Below, in pieces: positions 6,707 to 12,396 of a stretch of 12,396 nucleotides of DNA. This stretch comes from an uncultured Collinsella sp. (GTDB lineage Bacteria; Actinomycetota; Coriobacteriia; Coriobacteriales; Coriobacteriaceae). The DNA lies in NCBI GenBank assembly GCA_900542275.1, contig UQMW01000053.1, positions 1 through 12,396 on the forward strand. Reading direction: 5' to 3'. The stretch's first letter is position 1, and each line of letters opens with the position of its first letter. The position numbers and the translations under genes were made by a program. A model generated the notes under the pieces. That model did not search any database. It had not been told where the DNA came from and saw only the letters and a program-made list of their open reading frames with translations.

Positions 6707-7129
6707 TTACAATGTGCAGCCCACGACCTCGATTATGGCAAATATCGGCACTAAAAAAGGCAGCAAAGGCAGGGAGCGCGATTTTGTGAAGAGGCAGGAG
6801 AGGGCCAGGACCAGGAGCGCGACGACAAATGCCACGATGCCGCCCATAGGGTCAAGCGTGCAAAGCGCGAAGAGCGCCTTGGCATCCCCCATGCCGATGC
6901 CGGGGGCTTGGCGAACACGACGCCAGAGCGACTCAGTGAGCACAAGGGCAAGGTAGACGATGACAGCAGGACTGGCGTGGTCAAGCGCCGTGTTAACACC
7001 CTTGTCGAGCCAAACGCCTACAAACGCCGCCACCGCACACGCGCCGGCAAGCTCATTGGGAAAGCGTCGCTCACGGGTATCAATCGCAGCGCCGACAAAG
7101 ATACAAATCCAAAACGGGATATAGAACAT
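6707..7129 (-). CDS. Stand-alone A24 prepilin peptidase
   Basis: Inner-membrane aspartyl protease of the type IV prepilin peptidase family (A24, PilD/CpaA-like), which removes the short leader from prepilins or pseudopilins. Both catalytic aspartates are in their motifs: D17 in AAIDTRERRFPN and D82 in GIGMGDAKALF (the GxGD motif). The protein is 140 residues with several membrane helices and PLLPFL near the C-terminus. It lacks the N-terminal cytoplasmic methylase domain of PilD, which fits CpaA/TadV-type short peptidases. I chose the ATG at 7129 because GAGGGAG lies 5 bases upstream; a longer frame to 7171 runs into the terminator hairpin. No pilin or secretion genes are in the window, so its substrates must be encoded elsewhere. 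Confidence 0.87.
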   Translation of the reverse strand: MFYIPFWICIFVGAAIDTRERRFPNELAGACAVAAFVGVWLDKGVNTALDHASPAVIVYLALVLTESLWRRVRQAPGIGMGDAKALFALCTLDPMGGIVAFVVALLVLALSCLFTKSRSLPLLPFLVPIFAIIEVVGCTL

Positions 7130-7144
7130 CGAAACTCCCTCAAC

Positions 7145-7154
7145 TGAGCGCTCA
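7145..7154. repeat. 10-base perfect palindrome before the prepilin peptidase gene
   Basis: TGAGCGCTCA equals its own reverse complement. It lies between the upstream terminator and the ribosome-binding site of the prepilin peptidase gene. It could be a binding site for a dimeric regulator, but a 10-base palindrome can arise by chance. Confidence 0.35.
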
Positions 7155-7199
7155 AAAGCAAAAACCACCACAAAGGTGCATCCCCTTTGTGGTGGTTTT
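7154..7199 (-). terminator. Strong intrinsic terminator after the glycosyltransferase gene
   Basis: A perfect 16-base stem (7161-7176 with 7184-7199) surrounds a 7-base loop. On the - strand the stem is followed by five T, then GC and four T. It begins 9 bases after the glycosyltransferase stop at 7208, so it most likely ends that transcript. The stem itself is nearly symmetrical, but the T run after the GC-rich part marks the - direction most clearly. Confidence 0.88.
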
Positions 7200-7207
7200 G
7201 ATGGTGG

Positions 7208-8503
7208 TTATTTGGCGCCTTGCATGACCTCGTCGAGGGTAACGTTGACGGCGTGCTGTGTCGGCACCCAGTCGACCTTTAGGAACAGTGCAGCCACCGT
7301 GATGGGGATATAGCTGAACATAAAGATCGGGAAGGTAAACAGGTTAGTCAACAAACGCCACTTTTGCCCGCAATGAATGTGCTTGTACTCGAAAATGGTC
7401 GTGAGCAGCGCCAGGATAAAGAAGGTCTGGTACATCATCGCGAAGGTCATAATGAGCGAGGCGGCACAAGCCTGCATCTCGACCTCGGTGGCCAAGAAGC
7501 CATGCGAAAGCCCGCCCACGATGAGGAAGGTAGCGTTGGCGAGCATGGAGATCAGGGACAGCAGCATGCCCGGAGCGATGGTCATAAACATGTCATATGC
7601 GGCAAAGCGATGATAGCGGAACGTCGATTTGACAAGATGCTTGCCGTAGGTAAAAAAGACCTGGTAGAAGCCCTTTGTCCAACGCATGCGCTGTTTCCAG
7701 GACGCCTTAAACGTCACGGGCTGCTCGTCAAAGAACTCCGCCGGCGCATAACCGATGCGGATGCCGTGAATGGCGCAGAACGTGGTGAACTGGATGTCCT
7801 CGGTCAGCGTATGGAACTGCCAGCCGTGCATGCCCTCGATAACACTGGCGGAGATGAGGTAGCCCGAACCCGAGACAGCGCAGGACGTCTTGCAGATATT
7901 ACGCGCGTTGTTGAGGAAGCGGGCCTCACGCAGATACCAGGTGGCGTTGGCAGACGAAATCCACGAGCTGCCGAAGTTCTTAGAGTTACGATAGCTCGTG
8001 ACCACATGAAAGCCCTGGTCAAAGGCATCATTCATCTTGGAGACGTAATCGCGGGAGATAACGTTGTCGGCATCGAAGATAAAGTAACCCTCAAACGTGT
8101 CGGGATACTCGTTGAGAATGCGATCAAAACCAAAGTCCATGACCCAGCTCTTGCCCTTGCGGGCCAGGTCATTGCGCTCATAGACGATGGCGCCCGCCTC
8201 GCGCGCGAGCTGCGCCGTGTTATCGGTGCAGGCATCGGCGACCACGAAGACCTCGATAAGCTCGGACGGATAATCCTGGTCCTTGATGGAGCGAACAAGG
8301 TTGGCGATCACGGCCTCCTCGTTATGCGCCGCGATAAAGAAGGCATAACGATGCAGCTTTTTGGCCTTGGGAGGCGCGACCTCGCCACGAAGAGCGCCAA
8401 TGACAAAGAAGACCACCTGGTACAGAAAGCAAACCGTGAGCAGCGTAACCACAATCTGGTTGAAGATCACGATGGGTGTGTTGGTTTGTAAAAAGGCGAG
8501 CAT
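7208..8503 (-). CDS. Family 2 membrane glycosyltransferase
   Basis: Probably a processive-type GT2 enzyme at the membrane, building a polysaccharide or glycan from a nucleotide sugar; the sugar is unknown. There is one N-terminal membrane helix (about residues 12-37), then the GT-A catalytic domain, then three or four C-terminal helices (about 300-415). Motifs in order are HNEE (60-63), the ADACTDNT acceptor-sugar region (89-96), DADN (144-147, the DxD site), TEDIQFT (234-240, catalytic base) and QRMRW (271-275). This is the D, D, D, QxxRW set of cellulose, hyaluronan and poly-GlcNAc synthases. The ATG at 8503 has GGGAG 6 bases upstream; a TTG at 8518 would be the longer alternative. A strong terminator follows the stop. 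No other polysaccharide genes are beside it, so the product is unassigned. Confidence 0.87.
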   Translation of the reverse strand: MLAFLQTNTPIVIFNQIVVTLLTVCFLYQVVFFVIGALRGEVAPPKAKKLHRYAFFIAAHNEEAVIANLVRSIKDQDYPSELIEVFVVADACTDNTAQLAREAGAIVYERNDLARKGKSWVMDFGFDRILNEYPDTFEGYFIFDADNVISRDYVSKMNDAFDQGFHVVTSYRNSKNFGSSWISSANATWYLREARFLNNARNICKTSCAVSGSGYLISASVIEGMHGWQFHTLTEDIQFTTFCAIHGIRIGYAPAEFFDEQPVTFKASWKQRMRWTKGFYQVFFTYGKHLVKSTFRYHRFAAYDMFMTIAPGMLLSLISMLANATFLIVGGLSHGFLATEVEMQACAASLIMTFAMMYQTFFILALLTTIFEYKHIHCGQKWRLLTNLFTFPIFMFSYIPITVAALFLKVDWVPTQHAVNVTLDEVMQGAK

Positions 8504-8535
8504 GCAGGCTCCCAGCAACGCGTTACGTAAACAAT

Positions 8536-8567
8536 CGTATATCTTACCGCAGGCTAACCGAGTTCAA
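8536..8567 (-). promoter_or_regulatory. Possible promoter of the glycosyltransferase gene
   Basis: In the 82-base gap after the pseudouridine synthase gene, the - strand has TTGAAC (8562-8567) followed by TAAGAT (8541-8546) at 15 bases or TATACG (8536-8541) at 20 bases. Neither spacing is ideal. It is the only promoter-like pair in the gap; the rest shows no hairpin or RNA gene. Confidence 0.25.
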
Positions 8568-8585
8568 GAAACGACCTAATACTGG

Positions 8586-9599
8586 CTAGACTTCGAGCAG
8601 ACCGAGCTGCGGGACGATTTCGTCGCCGGCAGCGGTGCGGCCAAGCGAGCGCGGGGCAAGGTCGTCAAGAACCGCAGCGAGATCCCACGGCAGCTCATCG
8701 CGGCACTCAATGCGCTCCCCCGTCACGGGATGGTCGAATGCGACGCGCCAGGAATGAAGGAATTGCCTGGTCAGACCCTGATCGGCGCGTGCATCGCACT
8801 TGCCGTAGAGTGGATCGCCCACGCAGGCGTGGTTGATATGGCGCATATGCACGCGAATCTGATGTGTGCGGCCCGTAAACAGGTGGCACTCGACGAGCGT
8901 GTAGCCGTCGTCGAAACGCGTGGAATCAAAGCGCTCAAGAACCTTGAAGGTCGTGATGGCCTGGCGCGCAAAGGGATCATCGGATACCGCCATCTTCACG
9001 CGGTCGCGCGTCGATCGGGCAATACCGGTGTTGATGGTGCCCTCGTCCATGGCGATGTGCCCGTGAACGAGCGTAATGTAGCGGCGGTCGAGCGTGCGCG
9101 TGCGAATGAGATTTTGGAGCGCGCGCTGGGTGTCGTCATCCTTGGCCGCAAGCATGAGACCCGAGGTATCGCGGTCCAAACGATGCACGATACCGGGGCG
9201 GTCCTCACCCTGCACGGTGCCCAGATGGTCGATGCCGCAGTGATAGACCAGCGCATTCGCGAGCGTACCGCTCTCATGACCATGCGCAGGATGGCACACC
9301 AGGCCGCGCTGCTTGGAGAGCACGATGAGGTAGTCGTCCTCGTAGCGGATATCGAGCGGGATGGCCTCGGGAATCACGTCGGTCGGGTCGTGCGGCTCGG
9401 GCAGGTCGACCGAAATGCGGTCGCCGGTTCGCACGGCATACTTTTTGGACAGGCAGGTCTCGCCATTGACACATACGGCCCCGCCCTCAATCAGATGCGC
9501 GCAGGCAGAGCGCGTAGGGCAGCCGTCATTGGCGCCCAGATAGGCGTCAAGACGCTGACCAGCAGCATCCTCGGCAACAAGGATATGGATGTCGGCCAT
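8586..9599 (-). CDS. RluD/RluA-family 23S rRNA pseudouridine synthase
   Basis: Enzyme that isomerises uridines to pseudouridine, probably in 23S rRNA; the exact site is not deducible. It has 337 residues. An N-terminal S4 RNA-binding domain (about 13-65, GQRLDAYL and VCVNGE) precedes the catalytic domain. The RluA-family motif HRLDRDTSG is at 139-147 with the catalytic Asp at 142. RRYITLVHG and GRTHQIRVHM complete the active-site framework, and DPLYGK follows. The segment that usually reads NKPAG before LV-HPA is SKQRG here, a mild departure. The ATG overlaps the lspA stop by one base (TAATG), so translation is coupled to lspA. This lspA and rluD-like order is common in Gram-positive and actinobacterial genomes. 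Confidence 0.92.
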   Translation of the reverse strand: MADIHILVAEDAAGQRLDAYLGANDGCPTRSACAHLIEGGAVCVNGETCLSKKYAVRTGDRISVDLPEPHDPTDVIPEAIPLDIRYEDDYLIVLSKQRGLVCHPAHGHESGTLANALVYHCGIDHLGTVQGEDRPGIVHRLDRDTSGLMLAAKDDDTQRALQNLIRTRTLDRRYITLVHGHIAMDEGTINTGIARSTRDRVKMAVSDDPFARQAITTFKVLERFDSTRFDDGYTLVECHLFTGRTHQIRVHMRHINHACVGDPLYGKCDARADQGLTRQFLHSWRVAFDHPVTGERIECRDELPWDLAAVLDDLAPRSLGRTAAGDEIVPQLGLLEV

Positions 9600-10198
9600 T
9601 AGCGCTCATTCCTTTCGCGAATCTTGCGGGCACGCTCCCCACGCTGCTTGGCTTTGCGCTTGGCGCGGGCCTCATCACGGGCGTTAAGCTCGGCGGTCGC
9701 ATCAACCTCACAGGCCGCGGGGCTCAAGAACATGTAGCCAAAGAGGGCGAGCACGACGCCCAAGGTAATGCCGATATCGGCCACATTGAAGACGGGAAAG
9801 TCGATGAAGGTGGTGGCAATAAAATCGGTCACGAAGCCAAAGGCCAAACGATCGATAGCGTTGCCGATAGCACCGCCCGCAACCATCGCCATGCCCACAA
9901 CCTCAAGATGGGCGAGCTGGGGTGCACGAACGAGGTACACGGCAATAGCAATAAAGACCGCCAACGCCAGCACGGCAAACGCGATGCCATGCCCCTCGCC
10001 CATGCTAAAGGCGGCACCGATATTGCGGACAAACATAAAGTCGACGACACCGGGGATGACGGTCACATGCAAAGCGTCGCCCACGGCACGAACCGCAAGC
10101 TTGGTCAGCTGGTCAAAAAGCAGCACAGCCAGCGCCACCCCACCAGCAACACCCAACCGCCAACGCAAAGGCGGCGTCATATCCCCAGTACGACCCAA
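9599..10198 (-). CDS. lspA: Lipoprotein signal peptidase II
   Basis: LspA is the membrane aspartyl protease that cleaves the signal peptide from diacylglyceryl-modified prolipoproteins. Four membrane helices are visible (about 17-35, 70-90, 96-115 and 138-160). The catalytic aspartates are D116 in GGAIGNAIDRL and D141 in FNVADIGIT; the upstream FVRNIGAAFS is also conserved. It is 199 residues, some 35 longer than many homologues, because of a highly basic C-terminal tail (RAKRKAKQRGERARKIRE). The TTG at 10198 has AGGGG about 7 bases upstream. The ATG at 10180 (MTPPLRW) is the main alternative but has poor spacing to its GGGG. The stop shares one base with the pseudouridine synthase start. Confidence 0.92.
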   Translation of the reverse strand: MGRTGDMTPPLRWRLGVAGGVALAVLLFDQLTKLAVRAVGDALHVTVIPGVVDFMFVRNIGAAFSMGEGHGIAFAVLALAVFIAIAVYLVRAPQLAHLEVVGMAMVAGGAIGNAIDRLAFGFVTDFIATTFIDFPVFNVADIGITLGVVLALFGYMFLSPAACEVDATAELNARDEARAKRKAKQRGERARKIRERNER

Positions 10199-10424
10199 AT
10201 CAATCCCCTACCCTCAAAACAATCGAATTCCGTTTAACGCAAATCAATATCTTATATTGACCCGCAACGAAATAGCCGATGATTCGTTACCGACAGACAC
10301 TATGACCCAATCCGAGGGCACTAAAAAGACAGGAGCCCCCGCTCGTGACCGCGGGTCGGGGCTGCGACAATGATGTTGAAGTGCCATAGGCGCAGCCGCG
10401 CCGCAACGAGGTTGGGAGGCTCCC
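10199..10424. other. Intergenic region between lspA and the IS110-like transposase
   Basis: Two parts are visible. About 10199-10320 is AT-rich and should hold the lspA promoter, though I find no convincing -35/-10 pair. From about 10330 the sequence turns GC-rich and probably belongs to the IS110-like element. I see no gene in this stretch. Confidence 0.6.
10323..10424 (+). ncRNA. Candidate bridge-RNA-like leader of the IS110 element
   Basis: IS110-group elements carry a structured noncoding RNA between the left end and the recombinase start. This leader is GC-rich and has at least two potential hairpins. AGCCCCCGC (10334-10342) can pair with parts of 10351-10363, and GGCGC-AGCC-GCGCC (10389-10402) forms a perfect 5-base stem. 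GGAGCC (10332-10337) could also pair with GGCTCC (10418-10423), which overlaps the transposase ribosome-binding site. On the - strand the first hairpin is followed, 7 bases on, by five T (10323-10327), so it could instead be a terminator. Low confidence; no loop was matched to a target or donor sequence. Confidence 0.3.
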
Positions 10425-11145
10425 ATGCCAAAGTATTCTACCGCGTTCGGGATGGACGTCCACCTGAGGTCGACCACCGTCTGCGCCCTCGACGCGGACA
10501 CCGGCGAGGCCGTGACGAGGAGGTTCCCCGGCAACCCCTGGGGCGAGATCGCCGGGTGGATGGATGGGTTCCCCGGGCCGTCGCTCGCGGCCTACGAGAG
10601 CGGCTACCTCGGCTTCGCCCCGCAAAGGGAGCTCGCCGGGCTCGGCGTCGAGTGCGTCGTCGCCGCGGTCTCGAAGATCCCCAGGTCGGCCGCCGACTCG
10701 GCCTCCAAGAACGACAGGAACGACGCTGCCAGGATGGCCAAGGCGATACTCGCCCACGACATCTCCCCCGTATGGGTCCCCTCCCCCGAGGTCGAAGGCA
10801 TCAGGGACCTCGCCGGCGCCTACGACGGGGCGACCGCGCGCCTGGCGACCGCCAAGCAGCGGCTGCTCGCCTTCCTCGCAAGGCGGGGGTTCGTCTACGG
10901 CGGCACCACGCCCGCCGGCAACCCGAGGAAGTACTGGACCTACGACTTCCTGAGGTGGCTCGACAAGGTCAGGCCTGAGGACGATGGCGGGGTTCGGGCG
11001 CTCGCCGCCCTGAGGAACGAGGTCGAGGCCGCGGCGGAGGCCCGGGCGGACCTGCTCTCCGAGTACAGGGCAGCCGTGGATGCCAGCCCGATCGCCGCGG
11101 AGGTGGCCGCCCTCCAGTCGATCAAGGGCTGCGCCTTCGCGCTGG
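10323..11145 (+). mobile_element. IS110-family element, left part, interrupted by an IS21-family element
   Basis: This contains the leader and the N-terminal 240 or so codons of an IS110-family DEDD recombinase. The sequence stops matching the family inside the conserved IKGCAFALVLAL region, where the IS21 end begins. The left boundary is approximate, placed where base composition changes. IS110 elements usually have no long terminal inverted repeats, so it cannot be fixed here. The missing right part should lie beyond the IS21 element, outside the window. Confidence 0.7.
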
Positions 11146-11162
11146 TGTTAGCGCTACTGTAA
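10425..11162 (+). pseudogene. IS110-family DEDD recombinase, truncated by IS21 insertion
   Basis: N-terminal RuvC-like domain of an IS110-family transposase. The four acidic residues sit at family positions: D11 (GMDVHLRS), E58 (YESGYLGF), D97 and D100 (KNDRNDAARMAK). A helical linker (120-225) follows. The C-terminal Transposase_20 domain begins at LQSIKGCAFALVLAL but is cut before the catalytic Ser region, and a stop arises from IS21 sequence after 245 residues. Intact members have roughly 320-420 residues, so this copy should be inactive. The start has GGGAGG 5 bases upstream. Arg codons are mostly AGG, unlike the CGC/CGT-rich housekeeping genes, which marks foreign origin. Confidence 0.88.
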
Positions 11163-11170
11163 AAACAACC

Positions 11171-11259
11171 AATTTCGCCATCGCACATTAGCCGATTCCG
11201 CCAACGCAATTTCCCCAATCGCGCCAACGCATTTTCACCATTTCCACCAACGCCGGGGC
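11171..11259 (+). repeat. Four 23-base-period terminal repeats of the IS21 element
   Basis: A core close to CGCCAACGCA occurs at 11176-11185 (CGCCATCGCA), 11199-11208 and 11222-11231 (both CGCCAACGCA) and 11245-11254 (CACCAACGCC). The spacing is exactly 23 bases each time, and CnATTTC-like flanks recur before each core. IS21 elements are known to carry several such repeats near their ends as likely IstA-binding sites. Confidence 0.75.
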
Positions 11260-11306
11260 TTACGCTTCGACCGACAAGCGAACGATGCTTTCGGGAGGAG
11301 CGGGCC

Positions 11307-12396
11307 GTGGCGGAGAAGAACCTGATCGGAGAGTTGGACATGTACAGGGAAGCGGGCATAAAGCCCAACTTCAGCGACATAGCGAAGCGCTACGGCAAGG
11401 ACAGGCACACCGTGGCGTCGTACTGGAGGGCCGAGGGCGGCCGGCCCCATGACGGACGCGCCGACAGGGCGGGCTCCTTCGACGCGCACATCGAGGAGGT
11501 GGCCGCCAAGGCGCAGCTGCCGGGGGTCACCAAGAAGGGCATCCACGAGTGGCTGCTGCACAGGTATCCCGGCGAGGACCTGGCCGGCTACAACGCCTTC
11601 ACCCAGTTCATGCGCAAGAACGGCATCGCCGTCGGGGCCTCCGGCGGCCCGGAACCGCACCCGCGCTTCGAGACGCCGCCCGGGCTGCAGCTGCAGTTCG
11701 ACTGGAAGGAGTCGGTCAGGATGGCGAACCGCGACGGCGAGCTGTTCGAGTTCAACGTGTTCGCGGCGACGCTGGGCCATTCCCGCAGGCACATATTCAT
11801 CCGGTCGGGGACCAGGACGACCGACGACCTGGTCAGATGCATGTACGCCACGATCGCGAGGCTCGGCGGCGTGCCTCGCGAGTGGGTCACGGACAACATG
11901 TCCGCCCTGGTGACGATCAAGGGCGGCAAGCGCCTCAAGGTCCAGCGCGCATACGAGTTCGCCAAGGCCGCCGGCTTCGAGCTGAAGCTGTGCCGCCCGC
12001 GCAGCCCCCAGACCAAGGGCAAGGTCGAGTCGTCGAACCGCTTCCTGTCGCGGCTTATGGCCTACCAGGGCGACTTCGACGGCTGGGGCGACATCGACGA
12101 GATCATCGCGCGGATCGAGGACGCCAGCAACTCCGAGCCCAACGAGACCACGGGGCTGCCGCCATCGGCGCTGTTCATGGACGAGAAGGACGCGCTGCTG
12201 CCCATCGGCAACCTGCGCGCCCTCGAGGAGGCCATGGGCGACGTGGTGCGCGTGGCCAGGGTCCCGGCAACGATGCTGGTGGGCGCGCACGGCGAGTCGA
12301 TGTCGGTGCCCAGGCGCTGCATCGGCAAGCCCGCCCGGATCGTGTGCATGCCGGGCGGCGCGATGGACTGCTACGTCGGCGGCGAGCTGGTGGCCA
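11307..12396 (+). CDS. istA: IS21-family transposase IstA, 3' end outside window
   Basis: DDE transposase of the IS21 family, which works with the AAA+ helper IstB to cut and join the element's ends. It starts with GTG at 11307, with GGAGGAG 6 bases upstream, and stays open for 363 codons to the window edge. An N-terminal helix-turn-helix is at about 20-42 (NFSDIAKRYGKDRHTVASYW). The catalytic triad is visible: D132 in LQLQFDWKE, D196 in REWVTDNMSALV and E241 in SPQTKGKVESSNRF. The C-terminal beta-rich domain starts near 320 (VPATMLVGAHGESMSVP). Full IstA proteins are about 400-550 residues, so roughly the last quarter or less is missing because of the window edge. istB would be expected next. 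Confidence 0.93.
   Translation, partial: MAEKNLIGELDMYREAGIKPNFSDIAKRYGKDRHTVASYWRAEGGRPHDGRADRAGSFDAHIEEVAAKAQLPGVTKKGIHEWLLHRYPGEDLAGYNAFTQFMRKNGIAVGASGGPEPHPRFETPPGLQLQFDWKESVRMANRDGELFEFNVFAATLGHSRRHIFIRSGTRTTDDLVRCMYATIARLGGVPREWVTDNMSALVTIKGGKRLKVQRAYEFAKAAGFELKLCRPRSPQTKGKVESSNRFLSRLMAYQGDFDGWGDIDEIIARIEDASNSEPNETTGLPPSALFMDEKDALLPIGNLRALEEAMGDVVRVARVPATMLVGAHGESMSVPRRCIGKPARIVCMPGGAMDCYVGGELVA

Larger units (their letters stand above)
11146..12396 (+). mobile_element. IS21-family insertion sequence, left end and istA; right end outside window
   Basis: It begins inside the IS110 recombinase gene. I place the left end at TGTTAGCGCTACTG (11146) because the codons after this point (TTA, CTA) break the host gene's GC-rich third positions and IS21 ends usually start with TG. 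An alternative is TGTAAAAAC at 11158. A 160-base noncoding end with four regular repeats precedes istA. The istB gene, right inverted repeat and target duplication should follow beyond the window. Confidence 0.85.

Noticed and set aside
7364..8491. Long + strand open frame of 375 codons opposite the glycosyltransferase gene
   Set aside because: The - strand frame has all GT2 motifs; the + frame has no recognisable motif and reflects codon bias of the real gene.
8730..9602. + strand open frame of 290 codons opposite the pseudouridine synthase gene
   Set aside because: The - strand product has the full RluA motif set; the + frame is a shadow.
11235..12290. - strand open frame of 351 codons opposite istA
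   Set aside because: Its residues are low-complexity and rich in Arg, Gly, His and Val, while the + strand frame encodes a complete DDE triad. It is a shadow of istA.

Overview
The window looks like chromosome from a high-GC anaerobic actinobacterium of the Coriobacteriia. Collinsella is my best guess, from the protein styles and gene set and not from a marker gene. A low-GC gene of probable foreign origin lies at the left end and two nested insertion sequences lie at the right end.

Left edge (1-750, + strand): an AT-rich, cysteine-rich DUF3795-type zinc-binding protein whose start is probably outside the window, then its intrinsic terminator, then a 79-residue two-helix membrane protein of unknown function. 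The latter converges on the next operon with only 9 bases between stop codons.

Regulatory operon (760-3922, - strand), in transcription order: a membrane-anchored DUF948-type coiled-coil protein, a small RsbW/SpoIIAB-like protein, a SigB/SigF-type RNA polymerase sigma factor, and an AI-2E/PerM-family membrane protein. The genes overlap by 8 bases, are 1 base apart, and overlap by 4 bases, so they are probably translationally coupled. The RsbW-like protein has lost the residues that bind ATP in this family. This is the most interesting point in the window: the sigma factor may be controlled by a non-kinase anti-sigma factor, possibly tied to a membrane sensor.

Housekeeping block (4018-10198, - strand): rarA (replication-associated AAA+ ATPase), an HD-domain dGTPase-like protein, a stand-alone A24 prepilin peptidase, a strong intrinsic terminator, a membrane family-2 glycosyltransferase, an RluD-type pseudouridine synthase and lspA (lipoprotein signal peptidase). 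lspA and the pseudouridine synthase gene share one base. The prepilin peptidase, dGTPase and rarA genes are closely spaced and could be one transcript.

Right edge (about 10320-12396, + strand): the left end and first 240 or so codons of an IS110-family element, interrupted by an IS21-family element. The IS21 left end carries four 23-base-period repeats and an istA gene that starts with GTG and runs off the window. The GC-rich leader of the IS110 element could encode a bridge RNA. Promoter calls are weak throughout, and no tRNA, rRNA or CRISPR was seen.
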